A stretch of 21,669 nucleotides of DNA, taken from SLLW01 sp964388615 (GTDB lineage Bacteria > Bacteroidota > Rhodothermia > Balneolales > Natronogracilivirgulaceae). The stretch's first letter is position 1; each line of letters starts with the position of its first letter. The notes beneath the pieces are model-generated. The model searched no databases and was not told the DNA's origin. It was given only the letters and a program-made list of their open reading frames with translations. The stretch is taken from assembly GCA_964388615.1 (NCBI GenBank), contig CAYMBG010000041.1, positions 1 through 21,669 on the forward strand, given 5' to 3'. Below, in pieces: positions 7,473 to 15,831 of the stretch. Made by a program: the position numbers and the translations under genes.

Positions 7473-9344
7473 TCATTCGGTTCTTTCCTGTTTCATTGCT
7501 TTCAGGCTCTGAACTTCCTGCCACAGTGTCTGCGCAATTGTAACCATGTCATCTACTTCATCATTGATAACCGGATAAAAGTACTCCGTACCCCAAACCT
7601 GGCGTGCCAGATCGGCCTTCATGTAACCAAGAGGGATAGACATTTGTTCTTCGAGCAGTGATTCGTTTAGATAGAGTTTTTCCTCTTCGAAATGGGCTGT
7701 ACTTACCGTATCGGATACGACAAGACCACTGTCACTCAGGCGTCGCTTAAACTCCTCCTGATATTCCTCAGGCCAGGAGTAATGCGATCGGAATTCATCG
7801 AATTGATCCAGCCAATCCGACCGGAAATCTTCTCCATGCTGATCGATATAATCCCTGACAAAAGAAGAACCTATATTATTGCGGCGCATTAAAACAAACA
7901 GGTCGTTGGTGCGCTCCTGGTCGACAATATGATCCGGAACGATTCCTCCGCCACCAAACACATCGCGTCCGGCTGTAGTAGTGAAGCGCAGGGAATCCGG
8001 AACGGTATTAATGAAATCGGTTACATCACCAGAGGCATCATCATCCCGGGTGTATATTTCATAGGCGTATTCTTCGCGCCCATCTCTGTAGGGCTTTTGA
8101 ATAGCGCGTCCGCTTGGAGTAAGATATCGGGATATGGTAATGCGAATATTGCTATTATCAGCCAGTTCATATTGTTGCTGCACGAGTCCCTTGCCGAAGG
8201 TTCGCCTGCCGACCACTAATCCGCGGTCATGATCCTGTATAGCTCCGCTGACGATTTCACTACCGGATGCCGAGCCTTCATTGACGAGTACAACTAAAGG
8301 GATATCGCGATAAGGTCCGTTGTATCGGGCACGGTAATCTGAAGTAAAGCGCGAATGCCGACTTTCGGTTGCCACCAGTTTAGTGCCTCTCGGGAAAAAG
8401 TCATTGGTCATTCGTACGGCCTGTTCAAGGTATCCACCGGGATTTCCCCTTAAATCGAGAATAAGGCGTTCCATGTCCTGTTCGCGCAAATCTGCCATGG
8501 CTTCTGTAAACTCTTCGTGTGTCGTTGCTGCAAACCTGTTGACACGTATATAACCGGTCTGTTCATCGAGCATATAGGAACTGTCCAGCGTGTAAAGCGG
8601 GATTTCATCGCGGGTAATTTCAAAGTCGAGAATCTGGGAAGTACCCGGACGTAAAATACCGACCGATACTTGGGAGTCTTTTGGTCCTCTCAGGCTTTGA
8701 ACAACATCCTGTTCACTGAATCCGACCGAACTTTCCCCGTCAATTTCGACGATACGATCTCCGGAGCGGATGCCGAGTTGGTCGCTGGGTCCGTTGGAGA
8801 TGGCGGAAATAACTGTAATGGTGTCATCGATAACCTGAAACTGGATTCCAACCCCTTCAAATTTCCCGTCGAATTCATCCTGGATGCGCTCACTGGTTTC
8901 GGGTTCAATATAGACCGAATGAGGATCAAGTGGCCGAAACATGGCATTGATGGCATCTTCGGTTCGGGCGTTCATATCCTCTTCTTCTGAGGAGTGATTA
9001 TCCAGGTAGACATAAGCCCGTTCAAACCGTGACACCGATTCACGAAGGGACTCAACAGAGAAATCGGAATCCGAAAAAGTCGTATCGAGTGGGGTACCAG
9101 TAATATCAAGGGTGGTATCGGCAATATTGCTTACAAATCCTCTCAAACTGTTTTTGTAAAGATCCTCAAGAAGGACTTCATCAACATGGTTTTCAGTGAT
9201 TTTGCTTTTTACTTCGGTATACTTCCGCAAGTTGACTTCATGCGCATTTTCATTTGCAGTGACACGGTCAATTCCCGTGATGTAAAGAAATGCAAGTACA
9301 AGAAGAGACACCAAAGGTGGTGTTACAAAACGTTTGAGGCTCAT
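7473..9344 (-). CDS. S41-family C-terminal processing protease
   Basis: This is a CtpA/Prc-type serine protease of 623 residues. A membrane anchor or signal segment spans residues 9-30, so it should act in the periplasm. A PDZ domain spans about 162-247 (FEGVGIQF through RSGDRIVEIDG), followed by the S41 core with LDLRGNPGG (297-304). The catalytic dyad is S360 in NEGSASGSEI and K385 in TFGKG; the 25-residue spacing equals S430/K455 of E. coli Prc. A C-terminal region of about 180 residues follows the protease core and includes acidic stretches. The family degrades or trims envelope proteins and can control cell-wall hydrolases. The gene lies 147 bp downstream of hslU on the same strand. Confidence 0.92.
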   Translation of the reverse strand: MSLKRFVTPPLVSLLVLAFLYITGIDRVTANENAHEVNLRKYTEVKSKITENHVDEVLLEDLYKNSLRGFVSNIADTTLDITGTPLDTTFSDSDFSVESLRESVSRFERAYVYLDNHSSEEEDMNARTEDAINAMFRPLDPHSVYIEPETSERIQDEFDGKFEGVGIQFQVIDDTITVISAISNGPSDQLGIRSGDRIVEIDGESSVGFSEQDVVQSLRGPKDSQVSVGILRPGTSQILDFEITRDEIPLYTLDSSYMLDEQTGYIRVNRFAATTHEEFTEAMADLREQDMERLILDLRGNPGGYLEQAVRMTNDFFPRGTKLVATESRHSRFTSDYRARYNGPYRDIPLVVLVNEGSASGSEIVSGAIQDHDRGLVVGRRTFGKGLVQQQYELADNSNIRITISRYLTPSGRAIQKPYRDGREEYAYEIYTRDDDASGDVTDFINTVPDSLRFTTTAGRDVFGGGGIVPDHIVDQERTNDLFVLMRRNNIGSSFVRDYIDQHGEDFRSDWLDQFDEFRSHYSWPEEYQEEFKRRLSDSGLVVSDTVSTAHFEEEKLYLNESLLEEQMSIPLGYMKADLARQVWGTEYFYPVINDEVDDMVTIAQTLWQEVQSLKAMKQERTE

Positions 9345-9491
9345 GATTCAGCGGTTTGTTGCGTTAAAAAAAAAGTTAGATGTTCAGCAGGTAAAACGTG
9401 CACAGAAAACATATGTTATCCGGTCAGAAGTAAAGACCAGTAATAATACCTATAAAGGCAAAAACTATGGAAATCATTCAATACTGAAATC

Positions 9492-10928
9492 CTAAAGAAT
9501 GTAATGGCTTAGATCTTTGTCTTTGATGAGTTTTTCAAGTTGCCGGTCAACGTAGGCTTTGTCGATCGTTATTTTGCCACTGCCAATATCATCGGGTATC
9601 GAAAATTGAAGCTCCTCAAGAACCGTGGAAAGGATGGTATGCAGTCGGCGGGCTCCGATATTTTCGATGGATGCGTTGACTTCAGCAGCTACGTGGGCAA
9701 TTTCGCGAATTGCCTCATCGGTAAATTCCAGTTCGACTTGTTCACTTTGAAGCATAGCGATATACTGCTTTGTAAGTGCATTTTTGGGTCGGGTGAGGAT
9801 GTTGTAAAAATCCTCTTCCGTAAGAGAATCCATCTCCACCCGAATGGGGAAGCGGCCCTGCAATTCGGGGATCAGATCGGAAGGTTTGGAGGAATGAAAG
9901 GCCCCCGATGCAATAAACAGAACATGGTCGGTTTTTACCATGCCATGCTTGGTGGAGATGTTGGAGCCCTCGACGATCGGCAGCATATCGCGCTGGACGC
10001 CCTGTCGGCTCACATCCGGTCCACCTCGCCCATCACCGCTCGATCCGGAGGCGACTTTGTCAATTTCATCGATAAAAACAATGCCGGAGTTTTGTACACG
10101 GTCGATAGCTTCCTGGGTAGCGGCGTCGTGATCTATAAGCTTTTCGGTTTCCTCATTGATCAGAATGGGGCGGGCATCGCTGATCTTCATTTGGCGTTTT
10201 TTACTGCGTGACTTGGTCAGGTTGCCCAGCATATCCTGTAAGTTAACGCCCATCTCATCCATTCCACCACCCGGACCAAAAATCTGCATCATGGGGTTTT
10301 GAGCGGATGGTTGTACATTGATTTCAACTTTGCGGTCTTCCAGATCACCGTTTCGGAGCTTTTCCCGGAATTTTTCACGTGTTCTTTGATTAAGCTCTTC
10401 ATCACCCGCAGCATCGGGGTCAAAGGAGCTGTCGGTGGTCTGAAAACCCGTTTGGGATTCTTTTCTGCTTTTTTTCATCGGAGGAATCAACAGGTCCAAA
10501 AGGCGTTCTTCAACCTGTTCGGCTGCTTTCTTCATCACCCGCTGCTGCATTTCCGATTTGACCATAGATACGGCAATATCGGTAAGATCGCGAATCATTG
10601 ATTCTACATCACGACCTACATAACCCACTTCAGTATATTTTGAAGCTTCAACTTTGACAAATGGCGCCCTGGCCAATTTAGCCAGACGCCGGGCAATCTC
10701 GGTTTTTCCAACGCCGGTGGGCCCAATCAGGATGATATTGTTCGGAACAATCTCATCACGGATAGATTCATCCGAGTTCATCCTTCGCCATCGGTTGCGG
10801 AGCGCGATTGCGACAGACTTTTTGGCCTCATCCTGACCTATAATATAGATGTTCAGGGCATCAACAATTTGTCTTGGGGTCAGGCTGGTGGATTCTGATT
10901 GTGGTGGATTCTGATTACTCAAGGTCAA
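9492..10928 (-). CDS. hslU: ATP-dependent protease ATPase subunit HslU
   Basis: HslU is the AAA+ unfoldase that feeds substrates to the HslV peptidase in the cytoplasm. The 478-residue protein has Walker A GPTGVGKT (69-76), the pore loop GYVG (102-105) and an I-domain between about 110 and 270. Walker B is VFIDEID (284-290), the arginine-finger region is ELQGRFPIR (355-363) and GARRLH at 425-430 is the sensor-2 region. The C-terminal LSHYIL (473-478) matches the tail that inserts into HslV to activate it. No ATG is available: the frame opens with TTG at 10928, and a second TTG is at 10922. The start overlaps hslV by 14 bp. The first 16 residues are variable and encoded by a small tandem repeat. 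Confidence 0.96.
   Translation of the reverse strand: MTLSNQNPPQSESTSLTPRQIVDALNIYIIGQDEAKKSVAIALRNRWRRMNSDESIRDEIVPNNIILIGPTGVGKTEIARRLAKLARAPFVKVEASKYTEVGYVGRDVESMIRDLTDIAVSMVKSEMQQRVMKKAAEQVEERLLDLLIPPMKKSRKESQTGFQTTDSSFDPDAAGDEELNQRTREKFREKLRNGDLEDRKVEINVQPSAQNPMMQIFGPGGGMDEMGVNLQDMLGNLTKSRSKKRQMKISDARPILINEETEKLIDHDAATQEAIDRVQNSGIVFIDEIDKVASGSSGDGRGGPDVSRQGVQRDMLPIVEGSNISTKHGMVKTDHVLFIASGAFHSSKPSDLIPELQGRFPIRVEMDSLTEEDFYNILTRPKNALTKQYIAMLQSEQVELEFTDEAIREIAHVAAEVNASIENIGARRLHTILSTVLEELQFSIPDDIGSGKITIDKAYVDRQLEKLIKDKDLSHYIL
10886..10916. repeat. Tandem direct repeat, 15-bp unit, period 16
   Basis: The 15-base string TGGTGGATTCTGATT occurs at 10886-10900 and again exactly at 10902-10916, separated by one base. 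It lies in the 5' end of hslU and touches the hslV stop codon. The 16-bp period is not a multiple of three, so the two copies encode different peptides in hslU. Confidence 0.85.
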
Positions 10929-11457
10929 GTAGTGTTAAATGGTTATTGGTGTAGATGCAGATGTCGGCAGTAATTTTCAGTGATTCTTCTACCATCTCTC
11001 TGGCAGACAATGAGGGCGCTTTGCTTTTCAAAGCTCTGGCAGCAGCCTGGGCATATGAACCGCCACTTCCGATAGCCAGTATATGGTCATCCGGTTCGAT
11101 CACATCCCCCTGGCCGGATATGAACAACCCGCGCTCTTTGTTCATTACAACGAGAAGTGCTTCCAGTCGACGCAGATAACGGTCTTTACGCCACTCCTTG
11201 GCCAGTTCGACAGCAGCACGCTCAATAGTGCCGTTATATTGGTTGAGTTTATCTTCGAATCTTTCGAAAAGAGTGAAAGCATCGGCCGTGGATCCCGCGA
11301 AACCAGCTAAAACCTGTTTGTTATAGAGAAACCGTACTTTCTGGACGTTTGCCTTCATGACTACCTTGTCAAGGGTAGCCTGTCCATCTCCTCCAATACA
11401 CGTTTTGCCGTTGTGGATAATCCCCAGAACAGTTGTAGCTTCAAGCTGAAATGCCAT
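10915..11457 (-). CDS. hslV: ATP-dependent protease peptidase subunit HslV
   Basis: HslV is the threonine peptidase of the HslUV proteasome-like complex. The 180-residue protein begins MAFQLEATTV. The catalytic nucleophile should be T8, exposed after removal of a seven-residue propeptide; many proteobacterial HslV have only Met before the threonine. Supporting residues are K40 (equivalent to K33 of the mature enzyme) and the GSGG turn at 130-133, with CIYTNNH near the C-terminus. The gene starts 14 bp after the ribonuclease stop and its 3' end overlaps hslU by 14 bp, so the two subunits are probably translationally coupled. An AAAGG lies upstream of the start but rather far from it. Confidence 0.96.
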   Translation of the reverse strand: MAFQLEATTVLGIIHNGKTCIGGDGQATLDKVVMKANVQKVRFLYNKQVLAGFAGSTADAFTLFERFEDKLNQYNGTIERAAVELAKEWRKDRYLRRLEALLVVMNKERGLFISGQGDVIEPDDHILAIGSGGSYAQAAARALKSKAPSLSAREMVEESLKITADICIYTNNHLTLLDLE

Positions 11458-11471
11458 TATTATAGTAACCT

Positions 11472-13781
11472 TTACGTTTTTGAATCTTTTGAGGAGTCCG
11501 TATTGCCAATGTTTTTGTCGTCAGCAGACTCCTTGTTGCTTTGCTTTTGATTCGCTTCTTTTTCCTTCTCAATGCGGTGTTGCCGTGCCACCTCAACGGC
11601 GGACGGAAGATGGGAATTGTCCTCTTTCTCAGCTTCTTGAGTGTTCCGGTTTGATGCTTCCGAATCGTTAGGGGATTTCAATTCATCCCCTTTTTGATTT
11701 TTTGGTGATTCTTCTACATCGAAATTCTTTTCCGTGCTCTTTTGCGGCTTATTACTCTTTCCGGCTACCTGATCATCGGACTTTTTGCTGCTGTTTTCGT
11801 TTGATTTTGAGGGATCGCTTTTTCGGGACTCCCGGCTTTCTTTGGGGCCGCTACGTTTTCGGGTATCTTCGGACTCCGCGCTTTGTTCCGGGGTGCCGGA
11901 ACCTTTATAGTATTTGGCTTTGGAGTCATCTTTCTTGGATCTGGAGCTTTGCGCCCGACCTTTTCGCGGGGGCTTTTTCGACGACTCATCCGAATCAGAT
12001 CCCGAGTCCTTTTTGCGGCTTGGCGGCGATGGTTTGGATGTTGATGGGGGAGACGCTTTCCGGCCACCTGATGGTTTATCCCCGTCCTTTTTTTGCTCTT
12101 TTTTAAAATAATCCAGGCCCGGGTCGTCCTTTTTCTTTGGATCATCATTCTCGTCATCGCGAAAATCAGCTTCCGTGATCGCTTTGTCCAGTGGCTGATT
12201 ATTGAGAACGGTATCGGTAATCTCAATTTCGGAATTGGGCAACATGAACTTGTAGTCGTTCATGGAGAGCGTTTCATCGCCAAGGAGATGGACATTGATC
12301 CGGTAGGAAAAAAGCCATTTTATGCGTTGGCTTACCCATCCTTTTTCAAGCATTGATTTAACATAGGGATTCAGATGTAAATCCAGCGAGTAATGCCCTT
12401 TATAGTTGTATTTGAATTTGGTGAGCCATCCTTCAATATCTGCAAAGATTGTATTTTGGGATACAATGCTGCCTGAGCCACCACACATAGGACAGACCTT
12501 GGAAACGGACTTAACAACACTTGGACGAATTCTTTGGCGAGTGATCTGAACCAGGCCGAAATCACTCATTGGCAATACATTGGTCTTGGCACGATCTTTC
12601 CTGAACTCACGCTTTAATTCATCAAATACTTTCTTGCGATTGGCTTCTTCCCGCAAGTCGATGAAGTCTACCACGATAATACCGCCTATGTCTCTCAACC
12701 GAAGCTGCTTGGCTATTTCACGTGCCGATTCCAAATTGGTCTTTAATGAGTTATCCTCTTGCTCCCGTTTGGCCGCATAGCGCCCTGAATTAACGTCAAC
12801 CACATACATCGCCTCTGTCTGTTCGAAGATAAGGTATCCACCGCTGGGCATTTTAACTCTTGGACTGAATACCGATTCCACATCACGGGAAATCTTCATG
12901 TAATCAAAAATGTGCTCCGATCCTTTGTAAAGCTCTATGTTCGGAACCATATTAGGTGCAACGCGCGAGACATACGACTTGAGGGATCGATGCATTTTCG
13001 CATCGTCGACCAGCAGCCGGCTGTAATCCTTGGCAAAAAGATCTCGGACAAGGCTTTCGGTCATGTCCATATCCTGATGCAGAAGCGCTGGAGGCTTGGC
13101 ATCTTTGAGTTTTTCCTGAATGGAACTCCATTTGTCAAGAACATCCTTCAGGTCCTCATGCAAGGCTTCTTCACTTTGCTTTTCTGCAAGTGTCCGGACT
13201 ATCACTCCGTATCCATCAGGCAGGACCGAGGAGATGCAGGATCGTAATCGTCTGCGTTCTTTATGGCTGCGAATCCGTTTGGATACCGCCACATATTCTC
13301 CCATTGGAATGAGGACCAGGAAGCGTCCGGCTACAGTGATGTTGGTAGAAACACGGGGTCCTTTAGATCCTATAGGCTCTTTTACGATTTGGACCAGTAC
13401 TTTCTGCTTGGGAACCAATAAGGCGCCGGCCCGGTTTTGTTCATCTGTTACCGAACCGCTGCCCGATCCCTTTATGTTCCGGACACGAGCTTCCTGTTTT
13501 TTTTCATCCGGTATGGCCGCTTTGCCGTTGAGCATGATCAGGTATTCCTCGAGGTGCTCACCGGTATCGGAAAAGTGCAGAAATGCATCTTTTTGCGTTC
13601 CGAGATCGATAAACGCAGCTCTAATACCCGCCATAACCTTATGGACTTCAGCGAGATAGATATTGCCAACAGTACGTTGGTTTTCCGGGGATTCTATGAA
13701 TAATTGGGCTAATTCACCATTTTCAATCAGGGCCACCCTGTTCTGGTTGGCAGCACCATGTATAATGATCTGGTTTTTCAT
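11472..13781 (-). CDS. rng: Ribonuclease G/E family protein with long charged tail
   Basis: This endoribonuclease of the RNase E/G family cuts single-stranded RNA in rRNA maturation and mRNA decay. I chose ATG 13781 (769 residues), with GGA eight bases upstream. The TTG at 13820 only adds 13 unlikely residues. An S1 domain spans about 36-155, with a hydrophilic insert at about 86-120. Catalytic aspartates are D329 in VVDVNSGR and D372 in VVDFIDLRE. The Zn-link is CPMC (430-433), with CGGSG following. After about residue 540 comes a 230-residue low-complexity tail rich in K, S, D, E and P, ending in a more ordered stretch, LPSAVEVARQHRIEKEKEAN (725-744). Such tails in RNase E bind RNA, membrane or partner enzymes. 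Role here is inferred. Confidence 0.92.
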   Translation of the reverse strand: MKNQIIIHGAANQNRVALIENGELAQLFIESPENQRTVGNIYLAEVHKVMAGIRAAFIDLGTQKDAFLHFSDTGEHLEEYLIMLNGKAAIPDEKKQEARVRNIKGSGSGSVTDEQNRAGALLVPKQKVLVQIVKEPIGSKGPRVSTNITVAGRFLVLIPMGEYVAVSKRIRSHKERRRLRSCISSVLPDGYGVIVRTLAEKQSEEALHEDLKDVLDKWSSIQEKLKDAKPPALLHQDMDMTESLVRDLFAKDYSRLLVDDAKMHRSLKSYVSRVAPNMVPNIELYKGSEHIFDYMKISRDVESVFSPRVKMPSGGYLIFEQTEAMYVVDVNSGRYAAKREQEDNSLKTNLESAREIAKQLRLRDIGGIIVVDFIDLREEANRKKVFDELKREFRKDRAKTNVLPMSDFGLVQITRQRIRPSVVKSVSKVCPMCGGSGSIVSQNTIFADIEGWLTKFKYNYKGHYSLDLHLNPYVKSMLEKGWVSQRIKWLFSYRINVHLLGDETLSMNDYKFMLPNSEIEITDTVLNNQPLDKAITEADFRDDENDDPKKKDDPGLDYFKKEQKKDGDKPSGGRKASPPSTSKPSPPSRKKDSGSDSDESSKKPPRKGRAQSSRSKKDDSKAKYYKGSGTPEQSAESEDTRKRSGPKESRESRKSDPSKSNENSSKKSDDQVAGKSNKPQKSTEKNFDVEESPKNQKGDELKSPNDSEASNRNTQEAEKEDNSHLPSAVEVARQHRIEKEKEANQKQSNKESADDKNIGNTDSSKDSKT

Positions 13782-13839
13782 GTGGATTCCAGTTTGAAAA
13801 GCAGAAGATGCAGGAATCAAAAACCAAATCTCTGATTGG

Positions 13840-13869
13840 AGTATAAAATGGGTTATCTGATACTGATAA
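13840..13869 (-). promoter_or_regulatory. Candidate promoter of the ribonuclease gene
   Basis: On the minus strand TTATCA (13869-13864) and TATACT (13845-13840) stand 18 bp apart, matching 4 and 5 of 6 positions of the sigma-70 boxes. Transcription would begin near 13832 and give a leader of about 50 bases before the ATG at 13781. This is a by-eye match only. Confidence 0.35.
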
Positions 13870-14202
13870 TTTCAATGATAGTCTGCTGTTTGACTCGTAC
13901 ATTGGCTTCTGCTTAGACGATAATTCCTTTAATTTGTGGCGATAACACAGTGTGATGACATCCTCCTTCTCATCGGCATGTTCATACGGTAACTCTCGCC
14001 CAACAGATGTGGGATCCGCATGCCTTGTCTTTCCAATCAGAGATGTTGAGGAAGATGTGTGATTACGGTCTGTAATGTTTCGCATTTAAAAACTTGGTAC
14101 CGGTTCGGTCAGCAGCCGCTGGTTTATACTGTTGTGACATTTCTGTTGAGCGGATGCGACGAAGATTAAAACATACCGATACTTTCACCGCTAATATAAT
14201 GT

Positions 14203-14230
14203 AAAAAACAAAAAAAAGACAGTGCAGAGC
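14203..14230 (-). terminator. T-rich stretch after murA
   Basis: About 22-48 bases after the murA stop, the minus strand reads eight T, one G and six T. No convincing GC-rich stem precedes the run, so intrinsic termination is uncertain. If real it would separate murA from the ribonuclease unit, in line with the promoter seen further downstream. Confidence 0.2.
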
Positions 14231-14251
14231 GTTCTCATTATCGGAGGGATA

Positions 14252-15520
14252 CTACTCGCTTACACGTTTGATTTGTGCTCCAACGGAATTTAGTTTGGAT
14301 TCCAGTGTTTCGTACCCGCGATCCAGGTGATAGACCCTGAGAACCTCAGTTGTGCCTTCGGCAGCGAGGCCGGCCATTACCAGGCTGACACTTGCCCTCA
14401 GGTCGGTACTCATGACGGATGCGCCTCTCAGAGTGGTTTTGCCGCGTATCACGGCATGGTTGTCACGTCGTTCCACCTGTGCACCAAGTCGATTCAACTC
14501 GGGAATGTAGCTGAAGCGGTCCGGGTAGATATGATCGGTGACAATGGAAACGCCGGCCGCTCCGGTCATCATAGTGGCCCATTGTGCTTGCAGGTCAGTG
14601 GGAAAGCCGGGGTAAATGCCGGTTTCCACGGAGAAGGGGAGCAACTGGTCCGATGCTACGACGCGAATCTTATCGGGCGAGATCGTGGTGTGAGCCTGAA
14701 GTTTGGAAAAGGTGTCGCTAAAAGACCCAAGGTCACCGGAGAGGGTGTTGGTGAGCGTAAGATCGGAACCCGGAATCATGGCTGCTGTGATCATGAAGGT
14801 TCCGGTTTCTATTCGGTCGGGGATATTGTCCAGTTGTCCTCCGGATAGATGATTCACACCTTTGACTGTGATCGTAGGTGTTCCGGCACCTTCAATTTGT
14901 GCTCCCAGTTTGTTCAGGTTGTCGCAAAGATTGACTACATCCGGCTCCATGGCGGCATTATGGATCGTCGAGTTGTTCTTCGCCCTCACAGAGGCCAGCA
15001 CCAGGTTTACAGTGGCTCCTACGCTGCTGGGATTTAATTCAAAAGACCCACCTGGCAACCGTCCTCCGGGTGCTTTTGCAATAATATAACCCTGGTCCAT
15101 CTCGATAGTGGCACCCAATGCACGGAGACCCTCCAGATGCAAGTTGACCGGGCGTGGCCCCCAGGCACATCCACCGGGCAGGGATACACGGGCATATCCT
15201 GCGGCGCCAAGCAGTGCCCCGGCCATGTAAAACGAAGCACGCATTTTTCGAACCTGCTCGTAAGGAGCTTCAAACGAGGTAAGGGTAGTGGGATCAATGG
15301 TCAGTCTTCGGTCATCTTCTTCAAATGACACACCGGCTCCGGTGACTTTTATCACATCGATAAACGTGTATATGTCTTTCAGCAACGGAACATTGCTGAT
15401 AGATACAGGTGAATCGGCAAGAAGTGCTGCCGCCATGAGTGGAAGGGCTGCGTTTTTGGAACCGCTGATAGGTATTGTGCCTTTGAGTGTTTTTCCACCC
15501 TCAATTATGAACTTGTCCAA
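14252..15520 (-). CDS. murA: UDP-N-acetylglucosamine 1-carboxyvinyltransferase
   Basis: MurA transfers enolpyruvate from PEP to UDP-GlcNAc, the first committed step of peptidoglycan synthesis in the cytoplasm. The 422-residue length is typical. K22 in SGSKNA and the catalytic-loop cysteine C118 in LPGGCAWGPRPVNLH are present; that cysteine is the target of fosfomycin in enzymes that have it. Further family segments are SSVGATVNL, IPDRIETGTF and YPGFPTDLQAQ. The frame begins at TTG 15520. A stop codon lies two codons upstream, so no longer form is possible, and no ATG occurs close to the conserved N-terminus (KFIIEGG). It follows the winged-helix-like gene by 38 bp on the same strand. Confidence 0.96.
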   Translation of the reverse strand: MDKFIIEGGKTLKGTIPISGSKNAALPLMAAALLADSPVSISNVPLLKDIYTFIDVIKVTGAGVSFEEDDRRLTIDPTTLTSFEAPYEQVRKMRASFYMAGALLGAAGYARVSLPGGCAWGPRPVNLHLEGLRALGATIEMDQGYIIAKAPGGRLPGGSFELNPSSVGATVNLVLASVRAKNNSTIHNAAMEPDVVNLCDNLNKLGAQIEGAGTPTITVKGVNHLSGGQLDNIPDRIETGTFMITAAMIPGSDLTLTNTLSGDLGSFSDTFSKLQAHTTISPDKIRVVASDQLLPFSVETGIYPGFPTDLQAQWATMMTGAAGVSIVTDHIYPDRFSYIPELNRLGAQVERRDNHAVIRGKTTLRGASVMSTDLRASVSLVMAGLAAEGTTEVLRVYHLDRGYETLESKLNSVGAQIKRVSE

Positions 15521-15558
15521 TGGTTATCTGGTTATTGAAATGTTGAAAGGTAACAAAT

Positions 15559-15828
15559 TTATGGTTTCTGATACATGGCGTTCAAGCCGGTTTTGGTCGC
15601 CCTGTAGAAGAACAATTCGGGATGATCGTTGTCGAAATGCCTGACTTTTCGGCCTGCATTACCGTCAATACTTTCGTAAACTTCAATCATGTTGCGATGC
15701 TGCAGGGTGATCAAATCGTCCCGAACCACACCGGTGGATAATCCGGTTTCTTCACGAATATGATCGTAGGATTCGACATAGATCAATAGTTGTAAAATTT
15801 TTTGCTGGCTTTCTGTGATATTGGCCAT
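15559..15828 (-). CDS. Small winged-helix-like protein
   Basis: The 89-residue protein is not one I can name. Residues 5-47 read as three helices with a helix-turn-helix pattern (YDHIREETGLSTGVVRDDL around 21-39, where G29 and the S31-T32 turn fit). Two strand-like stretches follow, MIEVYESID (47-55) and KVRHFDNDHPELFFYRAT (61-78), which could be the wing. This suggests a DNA-binding winged-helix domain with no effector domain. It starts 3 bp after the lipoprotein stop and ends 38 bp before murA, so the three genes are probably cotranscribed. It might regulate that operon, but nothing in the sequence proves DNA binding. Confidence 0.75.
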   Translation of the reverse strand: MANITESQQKILQLLIYVESYDHIREETGLSTGVVRDDLITLQHRNMIEVYESIDGNAGRKVRHFDNDHPELFFYRATKTGLNAMYQKP

Positions 15829-15831
15829 CTG

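Larger units (their letters stand above)
13782..14251. other. 470-bp gap between murA and the ribonuclease gene
   Basis: Both neighbours are on the minus strand. Just after murA there are two A-runs on the plus strand (14203-14208 and 14210-14217), giving T-rich RNA. Nearer the ribonuclease gene lies a plausible promoter. A 120-codon frame on the minus strand (14085-13723) runs into the ribonuclease gene and does not resemble a protein. I see no RNA gene that I can name. Confidence 0.6.

Noticed and set aside
9540..10211. 223-codon open frame on the plus strand opposite hslU
   Set aside because: It is the antisense shadow of a strongly conserved AAA+ ATPase, and its translation has no recognisable motif.
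13120..13659. 179-codon plus-strand frame opposite the ribonuclease gene
   Set aside because: Antisense to the conserved S1 and RNase H-like part of the enzyme; no independent signal.
13723..14085. 120-codon open frame on the minus strand upstream of and into the ribonuclease gene
   Set aside because: It overlaps the ribonuclease start in another frame, its composition does not look like a protein, and the candidate promoter lies within it.
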